From NCBI GenBank assembly GCA_036850595.1, contig CM072152.1, positions 9,753,640 to 9,817,639 on the forward strand: a stretch of DNA of 64,000 nt, in the 5' to 3' direction. Numbering within the stretch: position 1 is the stretch's first letter; every line of letters begins with the position of its first letter. Below, piece by piece: positions 37,901-49,668 of the stretch. This DNA comes from Rhyacichthys aspro. Taxonomy: Eukaryota > Chordata > Actinopteri > Gobiiformes > Rhyacichthyidae. Below the pieces are notes generated by a model, which did not search any database, was not told the origin of the DNA, and was given only the letters and a program-made list of their open reading frames with translations. The translations under genes and the position numbers were made by a program.

Positions 37901-40900
37901 ATTCTTCCCATTCTTGTCAAGCCATACAAGCTGAAAGACATGTCTATGCAATGAATAAAATAAAGTATCTGATTGAGCAGCATGTTAATTTATTATGTCC
38001 GATGCCAGCACTTGAAAATCTTTTATATTGTGCCATAATATTATTCCAGATGAATAGAAAGTGTTTGTATGCGATGTGATCACTTGTTTATTTTCCTGTG
38101 GATTCCCACTGCGTGCAGTGTATTAGACCAATTGCTGATATAATGATTATTTTTGTATATTTACAGATCTGAGAGATGTTTTGTAAAAGTCTATAAAAGC
38201 CTGTGCCTTGAGTGAGCACAGCGTGAGGTGGCTGTATGAAGCCTCTCTGACAGGAAGTATACTTTGTAGCCGGATACATGTCAATACAATGCAGTACTTG
38301 AAACCGTATGGGCCTATGATCTGTGTGTGTGAAACAGCATTGAAATGGAGGGAGGGGACTGTTAAACAATCCAAACAAAGCTCACGTGACTTTATCAAAC
38401 AAGTCTTTTGCATAGATGTTTCTGATTCACAAGCCACCCATTGACGTTTATCTCATAATTTATGTTATTACATCAAAATTTACCCTTAGCCCTCTGCCAA
38501 AATAAAGAAATATGACGTGATAAAATAGCATGGTCACAGGGCTCCTTATCATTATGGATTAAGATTCATAGTCACCCTTGTGCTCAGCCACACAACACAT
38601 TACAAATTAGGAAGATTAGACGTGTAATGACATTAATGCACTTGGATCTAGACTATAGCAAAGCGTTTTAGCTGGTGTAATGATTATGTGTGATGTGCCT
38701 ACTAAATGCTAACACACAATAGTCTGATTACTTCTCTTGTTTTGTTTGCTTTTGGACTTACCGCTGCAACTTTGATTTATATGTTGACAAGTAAAAAGGA
38801 AGGAAACAAAAAGATGACGTTCTGAAAACTGAATAGGGCTACGCATGCTGTACAAATTTCCCAAAGGATGTACCCTTAATTTATAATTAAGTATACATAC
38901 AATAATTAGCTAATTATAATTCATTAAATATTTGATGTATCCGAGTAAGCAGACTACAAATACATTGTAGACATTTTTAAATCTTGCAGCGGGGGTGTCA
39001 CTGTTTTTACTAAATGGAACACATCGGTCAAAACAATGACCTCAAGAGTGTATAATTGTTTCAAAAATAACACTAATGCAAATGTGCATTTTCAGAGCTG
39101 ACAGATTGAGAACTGCTTTGGAAGGGGCTCCAAAGTGCTCGGTGCAGTTCATTTGAGCAGGCATGAAAGTGGTCCAGAAAACTAACAAACTGTACTGAGT
39201 CCACCTTAAAACGTGGGTCTTGGTCTAGTTCAGCCTTGATGCGGCCCAACTACATAAAAAAAACCCTTTGTGGACTAAATGGGCTCCTATAATGAGCTGC
39301 ACAGCTTATTTTTCTGCAGAAATATGACAAACCAAAGGTAAACTTCTAGCGGAGGTTTTGTGCCAAACAGGTATGATTAGGGTTTTGACAGTACTTTTTA
39401 TGCTCTATATTACGCTACTTTTAGTTGCTCTGTTTTGAATGGAAGTCATCTCCTGTGCCCCTTCACTTTACTGATAATGTTATATTGCGAGATGCATTTG
39501 GCAAATTAAAACAAATGTTAAATGGTGATTATTAGGACATACAACTAGAATAGGGACGTGGCAAAAGTTCTTTGATGCGCTTGTTAAAAAAGTGCTGTGT
39601 GAATACAAACAGACTCAAACAAATAAAAACAAGTGTAACAAAATGATCTTTGGTCCGTACCCTGGTTCAGATTTTAGGTGTGAAAATGCTCATAAGTTCT
39701 ATTTTTTTCTAAAGCAAAAAGTCCAAATGAAAAGAACAGACCACAGAGTGTATTTAAGATAGTATTGCACCAGGTGGAGGCTAGTAAATGGAGGAGATGT
39801 TTTCCTTCCTGTTGACATCTTGGCTACTTGGCATTGGCAGCATTGTGCCCGAACCATGACCTTTATATGAACCTGCCCTGTCCCTGGTGAGAAAACTAAA
39901 TTTAAACCCTCCTTCTTGTGAGCACTGACCTTATCATTTCTCACTTACATTCATCAAGGTAAAGTCTGTTTATTTGATATCTGGTTACAATGCTAAATAT
40001 TATTGTTATTACAAAACAACCAATGATCTTTGCTGATTTAAAAAATCTGTTTATAAATATATCTTTTATGAAGGTGAAGCAATCAAGTGATTTCAATGAA
40101 CAAACACATTTGGATTAACAAAGTCTAGCTCTGCAGCTTACTATGATGTGTGGGAGCTGTATTTCTGACGGCTAAGCTAATGATTTTAATCCGCCTTATG
40201 AGGCTGCAAGGTATTTAACAGCAGGCTGCGACAGTATACAAGTACATTGGAGTGGCATATAGCGGAAATAATGAGATTCACTTTATTATGTAAGACTTTT
40301 TTTGAAATTCAAATATTTTTATAGGATCTGTTTGGAAACAGGTTGTATCTAGAACCTTTCCTAGAGTTAACTGTTAGCTTGTTTTAATCACGTTAACTCC
40401 TGTTCATGTTCCTATCATTAGTATTTTGTAGCAGACTTCAGTGTCTTGTCGCCAGCTTGATTTGTTCATAACTTTATATATGAACATGATTGGCCTGCAT
40501 GAGTTCTTCTCAAGTTTATAGTGGCCTCTTAGCTAATCCTTTTTTTCTTTTGGTTAAACTAATGGCAGGGGACCTCCCTGGTGACTTGTGTGTTGGCGGG
40601 CATACCAAATGGACTACGTCCTGAATTGACTGGCCACAGTTTTATTCTCAACTCAGGCTCTGTAATCATGTAATCCCTCGCACATTTCTTATCACAGTAT
40701 TATTTACTCCCTCAGTGTAAACAAGGTAAAAGAAAGTAGAAGAAAATGTGGTTGTTTTGTAACCTGTTGCTGCTTTAATAAAGCAGAAACAAGCCCCTAA
40801 TATATAGTACAGACATGGTAACAGATACAGGTTATTTTAAAGAGATACAAAATAAAACATAGGCACGACTATAGTGTGTATATAGTGTATTTATAGTGTA

Positions 40901-41270
40901 ATAAATACACAATGTTAGTTTATTTCATGCTGTTGCCACAGAGTACACATCAGGCTTTATTGCTCTGGAGCCACAGTGGTATTTTGTTTCAGTTCAATGT
41001 TAAATAACAGCCTATAACAGGCTTGGTGTCACCTTCTGTGCCTGGTCACTCTACTGTATTTAAAGCCCTGACTAAGCAGGTCTCCCCAGCCGCGGCCGTC
41101 TGCAGTGCTGAAATATTTCAAAGGATTAGAACAATGCATGGGGAACGACAGGAGCAACACGTAGGCCTCAGACACTGAAGATACACTCATTGTCTCTCAA
41201 TGTTTGGGTTTACTTTGAGAAATTATGCTCCTGAACGCAGAATAAAAAATAAATGTCCTTTATTTTGCAG
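34971..41270. other. Gene-free interval
   Basis: No exon is supported. Mixed-composition patches lie at about 36,280-36,490, 38,080-38,450 and 41,040-41,200, the last with the GC-rich word CCGCGGCCG. The 63-codon open frame at 35829-36020 is mentioned under rejected items. Confidence 0.5.
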
Positions 41271-41360
41271 GATCTCACAGACCGAGAAAGATCCAAAGAG
41301 GCTCTGCGTTATCGTCACAAAAGATACTATCAGAAACGCAAAGGAAGCACGCTGCAGTAA
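41271..41360 (+). other. Isolated exon-like segment (unconfirmed)
   Basis: A good acceptor (CCTTTATTTTGCAG) is followed by 29 codons and TAA at 41358-41360. One frame reads DLTDRERSKEALRYRHKRYY and continues with a basic stretch. However, the other two frames are also open over the same 90 bases, and no upstream exon could be joined. It may be a terminal exon of an unseen gene, a 5' UTR exon, or simply a noncoding element. Confidence 0.2.
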
Positions 41361-44300
41361 TGGTTTATTCTGACATTATCTACAAATGCAGGTAACAGGT
41401 CTGAAAGAGAAAATGTTGTAGGGTGTTAGTTTTCATTTGGCTTCAAATCTAATCCACTGCAGTTCTTTGAGCTCCATACTTAGGAATAACTGCCAGCCCT
41501 GGAAAGAACTGTGTCTTGGAGGTGGTGCTCTATTGCATCCTCTGCATGAATAGTTGTAATGGTCTGTATTGCGAAAGAGGAAAACAGGGGAACAACATAA
41601 AACAACATAACAAAGACATGACATCCAAGAGTGAATAACCTCTTGTGCATAGCTTTTCCTTTCTCAAGCTATAATACAAGCCATTAATGCTCCTTGGGGA
41701 ACTATGAGAAAGGCCCAACTACAGGTGACCCTAAAGTGTTCAAAATCTGTCTTATGGGTAATCAAGGTAAACAATGGGTGTTGTATAAGTAACGCGGACT
41801 TCTTATAGGTGTGCATTCCAATATCCACTTGAATAGTACTGATAAATCAGCTTATAGAGGAAATGATTTTGTCTGAAAGCATCTTATCTCTTAGAGTGCA
41901 GACATTACAATATCCTCTTGGTTCACACAAAGTTTTACAGTGAAATCATTCTTACTTTGTGTGTGGGTTGAACGCATGACCGAGGGGTGGGGATAGAGTA
42001 AGGGGCATGGCAGTAAGTCTCCCACAGCCAATAAGAACTTCACTGACCTCACTATTTAGTGTGGCAGTGCCGGGATGGTCCCGCTGTTTTATCTTGACAC
42101 TAAATGAACTCAACTTTTCAACTTCACTGGAGTCACTGAAAACTGATTGAATCTGAGGTTGCTGTGCCACCGGCAACTTTCGGACTGTCACAGTGGATTT
42201 AGAGCCACAGATCATTTCTGGAGTATCAGCGAAACATATGCAGTGATTCGTTTTTTCATACATATTCAAAGATGCTCAGTCAAATCCAATGAAGTCTACA
42301 GTGTGTTAGCGTGCCTCAGATTTATTTGCAGACCTCGTCGGGCCTTGTCCCTCCTTTCAAGGTAAGATGCTTCACTCACAGACACTCAGAGCATTTAACA
42401 TTTGTCAGTTGTCTCCTCAAAATAATGACTCACATACTGTAAGCTGTCTATTTGCGGCTCATAAAAGATGCATTGGTCTGTCAGTGTTACACCATTGCTT
42501 ACTGTATGAATGTGTAATTACTCTGAGCAAATATCTAGTATGTGTCTCTCATCTATAATTGACAAAAAAAAAAAAAAAACACTGGTGATGTGGAACACTG
42601 ATGAATGGCCCTGGGAAGCTGGGGTCAGATGTGGCTTCAAGCAAGGATTCACAGTGGATAAGTGAACACTGTTGGATTTGTAGAGCAGCAAAAATATAAG
42701 ATGTAGCAGCTTAGTATTTGTAAAAATCTATAATATCTAAATGAAAATGTAGTGGTGAAGTGAATGGCACGTTCTGTCCTGATTTGTCCAGTAACAGGAT
42801 GTCATTGTTTCACGTACAACGCTAAAGGTCCCTAGCAAGACTTTGACTCTGTTATTCTAGGTCGATCCAGGCTTTTAACCTTTATGAAGTAGCACTACAA
42901 TCCTATCGTGCCTGTGCTTTGTGTTAGCATGTATGTTGTCAAGTGACACTGCCAGGACGCCCACTTTGTCCGCTTTATTTAGACTAATACAGAGAGGGGC
43001 GGTTAGCTATGATGCCTTTTCCCACTTCTCTACTTCTACAGCCCCTCTCTGAATCAAATGAATGGACCTAGGGATTAAGTTACTTTTGTCTCCATTAACA
43101 GTGGTGTGATCCATCTTTAGTATGAAATTATCCCTTTTATTCATCATTTTTGTAGATTTTTCCAGTTTGTCTTAAGCCCTGTCTGTCTTTGCTAGTTCCT
43201 CTATTCATCATTTGGTGTCAGATGCTGAATTTTTCATTTCTTAAAAGTAGAAGAAATGGCTTTTGCTTCCACAGTATCTTGGCAGTACAATATTTCTTCA
43301 CCAACAAATGCACTTATTCAGAATTGGGGATTTACTGTAGCAGGATGAGTTTAAGCACACATTTCCATTATCCAATTATCTTGAAAAACTGTGTAAAGGT
43401 TGGCAGTTCTTCCCTTTAGACTGATTGGCTATTATGATTGATTGGCTATTATTATTGGTAATATTAGGATCAATAATAATTCCTGTCAGACCATGTTACT
43501 CTCAGTTGATTTCTATAACTATTTGTGCTCTTTTACAGACAACAAAAGTACCTTGCTTAGTTTAATAAACAGACTGATTTCCAACAAAATCTGAAATAGG
43601 AGAAAGTTGACTGGAAAATAAAAGATTCTCCCTCAAAAGTTTGTATTGCAGCCAAACTTTATTGTCTATATGCAAATTCAAATTATTACAGCCAACTGGT
43701 TTTCTATCTCTTTTAAAAGTGACCTAAAATGTTTGTATGCATAACTAAGATGCACACATTCTCACCTTCAGTGTCTGGTGCATTTGTAGAATAAGGCACA
43801 TTGGCATATTTATAGCTGCACAGAAGCTGCTAAAATCCCAGCTCAATAACAAAAGTTTTTTTAACACATTAAATATTCACCAGTCACTGCACACCACCGG
43901 CGTATCCAATAAGTTTGCAGAGTGCTAAGCCAATTCATCAACCAAATCAAGTCCTCCTCGGCTGGAAAACACTTTATCATCACTCGCTCTCAAGTGAAGC
44001 CCTGAGCTATTGAGGAGTGTAAATTCAACCTGTGTTTGCGGTCTGATCGATGTTCTCTCTGGATAGTCTCCCCTGTGTAAACAATACAGTAAGTTGTTTG
44101 ACTCTGCAGATGGACTCTTATTCATCACTTCTAAAGAGAGTCTGTGGGAGACCTGCAGGTGGGAACTCGCTGAATATAAGTGTGGAAGTGCTATTCAGTA
44201 GTCCACAAGAAGAATCCTGAATAAGGCTGTTTGGAAAATATTTTGGACAAATTTGATTACTCTGCAAAAATTCTGTGAAATTGTAGACACTGAAAGGAAC

Positions 44301-44677
44301 CTTTAGGTCAATACACTGAGGCTTTTCCAACGTATATTGACCCTATCAGAACACCTACTGCTGCAAATAGAATAAAAGATAAACTCGGGAAAAAGTGAGT
44401 GCGATACTGTAGATCAATAGAGTGAGACCTGAAGTATCTTCTGTATAGTGGGCTTTACAAAAGTGCTTGCTAGGGTTCAGCAGTAACATTGTCCTTGAAC
44501 CTGATGGTGCATTTGTAGTGTTCAGAGCTGTATGCGTGACTTTACCATGTTCAACAAAGTTTTCTATTGAGGGTAAAGTTGTCGTGAAAGTACACCTGTA
44601 AATTCCATCATAAAAATTAGAAATAATCATGAGATATCTACTCATTTTTGTTGCTTCTACTTTCCTCTTTCTAACAG
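41361..44677. other. Upstream region of slc16a1
   Basis: No coding exon is supported. A run of 16 A lies at 42564-42579, and two near-identical TGATTGGCTATTAT words (inverted CCAAT boxes) lie between 43422 and 43453. A strong donor (CAAG|GTAAGA) after 42361 could end a noncoding slc16a1 exon, but nothing else confirms it. Confidence 0.45.
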
Positions 44678-44725
44678 GCCGTTGTTTAATCTGTGTTAAA
44701 GTCCGGGAGGAGTTTGTGAGTGAAA
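44678..44725 (+). other. slc16a1: 5' UTR part of the slc16a1 start exon
   Basis: A pyrimidine-rich tract ending in ctaacag closes at 44677, so the exon carrying the start codon likely begins at 44678 and contributes 48 bases of 5' UTR. Mammalian SLC16A1 also has a separate noncoding first exon. The promoter should therefore lie upstream, possibly in the 41-44 kb interval, but I could not locate it. Confidence 0.5.
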
Positions 44726-47700
44726 ATGCCAGTTGCCCTTGGTGGTCCAGTGGGCTACACGCCACCCGAGGGAGGCTGGGGATGGATGGTGGTCGTCGGG
44801 GCCTTCATCTCTATCGGCTTCTCTTATGCATTCCCCAAGTCCATCACTGTCTTCTTCAAAGAGATCGAGGTGATTTTCAACGTGACCAGCAGCCAGGTGT
44901 CGTGGATCTCTTCCATCATGCTGGCTGTCATGTACGGCGGAGGTGAGTTACGACGCTAAATAAAACCCTGCCAGATATGTTATGCGCTAGAGTTAGACTT
45001 GGCGTTTGACACATCTGGGAGATTTATTGATGGATTCAATTGCAGGCTTTTAGCACAACAATCAAAGGTTGATATCAGGTTTGCTCAGTTATGCTCAGAT
45101 ATTCAATAGGCCACAGATTTGTAGAAATACAATAAAGCTTTAATTAAACTCTTCATGCTAACACTGAAAGATTATCTGTTGTTGCTTGGCGCTCTACAAT
45201 GGCTTCTTGTTCTTCCCTGTATTCTGAGAGACCACTGGGGAGACTTCAAATGAGATGGGTCTGGGACAGGGTAATGCCATCCAGGTCCAGGTTAGGTAAT
45301 GATAAGGCTTTATTCATGGACAAAACATTTAACACAAAGTGGCTCTCCAGTCTCCAGTTCCAAGAATACTTCAAAACTAAGCAAAGCAAGTTTACTTTGT
45401 TGTAATAGTTTGCTCTTATTACTTATGATGATGAGTTTTCTGTCTCAAGAAGTTTTAGACGAGGTACTTCCTTCACAAGAAACTGAGGTCACATCAAAAA
45501 TAAACATTTATATAAATACTACTCAATATATAAGGAAAAAACTGAAGCACATACAGGGTTACCAACACCAACATACTTTACGTGTACGTTTTCAATGTAT
45601 TTTAGGAACGGAAAGCGAACCATTATGTCTCAGATAAGCCCAGATTACTGTACAATGGAAGCACCACGCTCCCCATCAAGGAATCAATGCAGCTTATTGT
45701 TCTACAACACGTATCCCTTCCTTAAAGCTGCTAAATGGCATGTATGCACCAGAAAGGCCACTCATGTCTTCTTAAATTGTTTTGTACAGTTGACGGTGTT
45801 ACATTTAGTGTTCTAAGTTTTGTCTGTCTCAAATCACTATCCAAATCGCTTTGCCCTGTGCTACATTCTTAATTAAAGCAAAGAGTTCAATGTTAATTTA
45901 CACAGACTCAAGCAGGCTTTGCATGGTAATTAACAGGCACTAGGGAAATGTGTGTGAGCAGTGGGAGCTGATGACAGTTCAGCGTGTTTGTTTCTGTAGG
46001 GTTGACATTCGCAGCACATTACCTGGTGAAGTTTATTAATAAGCTGCTGTTGCGTACTTCTATCCTTTATAATCTTTCCATTCATTATGTTCATAATATT
46101 CTGCATTGGTTCATCTTCAACCTTTTTATCTAAAGGAACTCTTCTTGCAATGTGGAAGGAAGGAACTCATTGTTAGTGCAGAGACTGGCTGCATTACAAT
46201 TTAAAAACCCTTTGTCTTGCACCATACTAGCAAATGAGTCTGGACAACCTCTAAACAAAAGCTGTCAGTTTCTATTTAGTTTTATTGGGTAGTGCAGGGA
46301 TTTGGCAGGGAGGCAAAAGTGTCTTCAATGTGGATCCCCGAACTCATTTAGGGAAGTTGTTATGAGCTGTAGATAGGAATTATATTTGTCATTTGATATT
46401 CTCTTGTTGATGTACTTTAGTTTCATAACGTCATCTGTTTGTATTCCCATGTGCCAGGTAAAAAAAATATATAAAAAGTGAACAAATATTGTTTTAACCA
46501 AATACAGGTAAACTCCAAACGCACATAATCCACCAACTTGTTGTCCTTTCACTAATAATTTCTAAAGCACTCCAAGTCTATTCAGAGAACCACAATCTCA
46601 ATTAAACCTCAGTTTTTAACTAAGTTTTATCAACATTTGAACCAAACAATTGAGCCTGCCATAGTAGTTCTTTATTTTCTGAGAGATCACAATGTTAATA
46701 GGACAAGTATTCACCTACTGCAGTGCAGCACTGACATACATGAATGCAGACATTGTTTGGATTTGTTGTGTCACTGCTTTGGAAACAGCGTCCTCTGGTG
46801 GATAAATGTTTCATCTTTTATACTGAATATAAAAGAAAATAAATTGACTCTTTTGTTTTGGTTTTAGGTCCTATTAGCAGCATCCTGGTAAATAAATATG
46901 GGAGTCGTCCTGTTATGATGGCAGGAGGCTGCCTGTCTGGAGTGGGCCTTGTTGCTGCTTCCTTCTGCAATTCAGTTGAGGCATTGTACTTCTGTATTGG
47001 AGTAGTGGGAGGTACTGAACAATACCTTATGCATATTTTGCAGTTTGCTGTAGCCATTTTAAATTCTTCTATGATAAAGAAAATACTACAATTATAATCA
47101 ATTTAATACACAAATAAAGGATCTAGGCTAACAAATGTCCTGTTGATCCTCTAGGTCTGGGACTGGCATTCAATCTCAACCCTGCCCTAACTATGATTGG
47201 AAAGTATTTCTACAAGAGACGGCCTATTGCTAACGGACTTGCCATGGCCGGCAGCCCTGTGTTTCTTTCTACTTTGGCTCCTATTAACACTTGGTTCTTT
47301 GACCAGTTTGGATGGAGAGGAAGCTTCTTGATTCTGGGTGGTCTACTGCTTAACTGTTGTGTTGCTGGGGCCCTCATGCGACCCATAGGACCAAAGCCTA
47401 AACCGCCAGAGAAGACAACAGAAAGGAGGACTGTAGTTCAGATCATTAACAGCTTTATTGACTTATCTCTATTCAAACACCGGGGCTTTTTGCTCTACAT
47501 TATGGGCAATGTTATCATGTTCTTTGGTCTCTTTACACCCCTAGTGTTTCTCAGTAATTATGCAAAGAGCATTCATATTGCCAAAGAAAAGGCTGCCTTC
47601 TTACTGTCCACTTTAGCTTTTGTGGACATGGTTGCCCGGCCCTCAATGGGTATGGTGGCCAACACCAAATGGATCCGTCCCAGAGTACAGTACTTCTTCG

Positions 47701-48235
47701 CTGTCTCAGTGTTGTTCAATGGTGTGTGCCATCTTTGTGCACCGATATCAACTGACTACAAAGGCTTTGTGATTTATTCATTGTTCTTTGGCTTTGCTTT
47801 TGGATGGCTGAGTGCTGTACTGTTTGAGACACTTATGGACTTGGTGGGAGCACAGCGTTTCTCTAGTGCTGTTGGGCTGGTCACCATCATTGAGTGTGGT
47901 CCTGTGCTGTTAGGACCCCCTTTGCTCGGTAAGTAACCACATGATATTTGTTTACGTGCAGTTTCTTAGTTTTTTAAGACACTCACTAAACTTTAATACA
48001 CTTTTTTTTTTTTACAGGAAAGTTTAAAGACATCTACAACGACTACAGATACACATACCAGGCCTGTGGAATCCTGCTCATTGTTTCCAGTGTGTTTTTA
48101 TTTTTCGGAATGGGTCTCAACTATCGTTTGTTAGAAAAGGAGAGAAAAGAGGAGGAAAGAAGAGCCAGGGTTGGGGGCAGAAAATCAAAGTCTGAGGAGA
48201 TGGTAGAAACTAGGAATATTGAAGAAGGTAACTAA
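44726..48235 (+). CDS. slc16a1: Monocarboxylate transporter 1 (proton-coupled lactate/pyruvate carrier)
   Basis: Four coding exons join in frame: 44726-44942, 46868-47011, 47155-47928 and 48018-48235, giving about 450 residues; all introns are GT-AG. The product is an MCT1-type plasma-membrane symporter of the major facilitator superfamily that moves lactate, pyruvate or ketone bodies with a proton, normally with basigin as partner (family knowledge). Visible signatures are the N-terminal GYTPPEGGWGW motif before TM1, FPKS with Lys38, and FVDMVARPSMG in TM8 with Asp278 and Arg282, matching Lys38, Asp309 and Arg313 of human MCT1. The start is the ATG at 44726; its exon probably begins at 44678 after an acceptor, so an upstream noncoding exon is expected but was not placed. 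The TM6-TM7 loop and C-terminal tail are shorter than in the 500-residue human protein. Teleosts have several slc16a1 copies; the sycp1-tshb linkage favours the SLC16A1 orthologue. Confidence 0.93.
44943..46867 (+). other. slc16a1: slc16a1 intron 1 (largest intron of the gene)
   Basis: This 1.9-kb phase-1 intron has donor GTGAGT and acceptor TTTTAG. It is AT-rich and contains no exon-like open frame or recognisable transposon. The short open frames inside it lack homology to anything I recognise. Confidence 0.85.
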
Positions 48236-48840
48236 TTTTGTCTTTCCTTTCATGCCTCTGTAGCAAGAGTGTTACATTTGAAATCTGTTTGTCAAGTATA
48301 TTCAGCAAAACAGATTGTTTTATTAAAGTGCTAATAATTTTATCACTTAGTAACATTTTGCCTTTCAATATTTTTCACTATTCATTTTTTAAGCACACTG
48401 CACTTCTGCACTACCGCTCTTTACACTATAAAACATGTTATATATCTTTTTTTCTGTAACTGGATCATTTGTGTAATTTCATTCAATTTCTTCTAATATT
48501 TTCACTATTGTGAATATCTATCATTTGAGATTTCAATTTTTTGTTCTGCTCTCCTTTTATCAAATTATATAGTATAAGTAATTTTGTTTTAACAATAATG
48601 TGTAAAAAACAAAAGAAAAGAAATTACACAATTTGCCCATATTGGCACATATGTACACACATACATACATTGACACTTGTCTGTCTTTGTAGTCACATGG
48701 TAAATAATAGTCATTTTATTGTTACTTTAGGGGGCATTAACAGCCTGTTTTACATTTTTGTGTCGTTATTCGTGTGAATATAAATTGTCAGTCTCTTAAC
48801 ACATGCTAAATGTAATAAACTGTCATCTGGCAATGATACT
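48236..48840 (+). other. slc16a1: slc16a1 3' UTR
   Basis: This AT-rich stretch runs from the stop codon to just past a canonical AATAAA. No coding exon is obvious in it. The donor-like GAAG|GTAACT overlapping the stop codon leaves open a minor isoform with a longer C-terminal tail. Confidence 0.6.
48814..48819 (+). terminator. slc16a1: Poly(A) signal AATAAA for slc16a1
   Basis: This is a canonical AATAAA hexamer about 580 bp after the slc16a1 stop, followed within about 30-60 bp by T-rich sequence. It lies 440 bp before the CRE of the sycp1 promoter, so it fits the end of the slc16a1 transcript. Confidence 0.6.
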
Positions 48841-49258
48841 AAAGCTTGGCGTCTTATTTTTGAGCTTTTTTTGTAGATGATATAGATTAACAAATACAGT
48901 AGATTTTCTACATAGCATTCTATTGTTGGTATAGTGGTGTGGGTCTATTCATATAACATACATTACAGCAGCACAAGAACCCAGAAAAGCAGCGGAAAGA
49001 ACCACAGAAGATACGATTTTACATTTTTTGTCCACCACCTTGAGTTTATAATACAGCATAACTCAAGTGCGACATCTCTTGGGAACCTGGGGGTACCGCT
49101 GTGTGGTTGCAGCAAAGGGAACACAGTCATCCAGCGTTGTTTTTTTTTTCTTCTTGTGACATGTTTTTTTGTTTTTAGTTTATTTTTTCTTTTATCGCAA
49201 TGCTAATTGGATCAAAAACAAAACATTTTCACTGTTTTTATTATATTGACAAAAAGAA

Positions 49259-49266
49259 TGACGTCA
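49259..49266 (+). promoter_or_regulatory. sycp1: Perfect CRE palindrome (TGACGTCA) in the sycp1 promoter
   Basis: TGACGTCA is the full cAMP-response element. It opens a short CpG-richer patch (to about 49,320) in otherwise AT-rich DNA, about 400 bp upstream of the sycp1 start codon. CREB/CREM factors bind this site, and CREM drives many germ-cell promoters, which would suit a meiotic gene. Use of the site here is inferred. Confidence 0.5.
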
Positions 49267-49299
49267 CGCGCAGCTGACTGCCACGGTGTGCACGCAGGC

Positions 49300-49413
49300 G
49301 GTCGCGTGCGTCTTTCAGCTGAACCGACCGTTAAGTGTTAACTGACTTTAACAGTTATAGTTAGAACTTGGCAGAAATAACCATCCTTCCTTCACAGAGT
49401 TTATTTTTTAGTG
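49300..49413 (+). other. sycp1: Probable noncoding first exon of sycp1
   Basis: A strong donor (GTG|GTAAGTA) follows position 49413, and an acceptor (TTTCTAAG) ends at 49640 before the exon with the start codon. A 5' UTR exon beginning somewhere after the CpG-rich patch is therefore likely. Its left edge is a guess. Confidence 0.4.
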
Positions 49414-49668
49414 GTAAGTAGGTACAAAGTAAGGGCAACGTTTCACAGTTTATTTGCCTAATAGTTTCATATTACTTTTTTAGACGAGGTACCTTTCCTA
49501 GCTAATATTTGGAAAACTAGCTAGTTAGCATTAGTTATAGTGGTAGTAATATCAAACATTTTTAATACACTGCCGTTCGAAACCCATATATCAATTTACG
49601 GCTTTTCCAGAGTATTTTACGTTACTGCTTAATTTCTAAGGGAGACATTAGCATCAATGAGGTAAAGG

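Noticed and set aside
44355..44765. 136-codon minus-strand open frame overlapping the slc16a1 start exon
   Set aside because: It runs antisense through the slc16a1 exon and its acceptor, shows no domain, and is explained by the composition of the coding exon.
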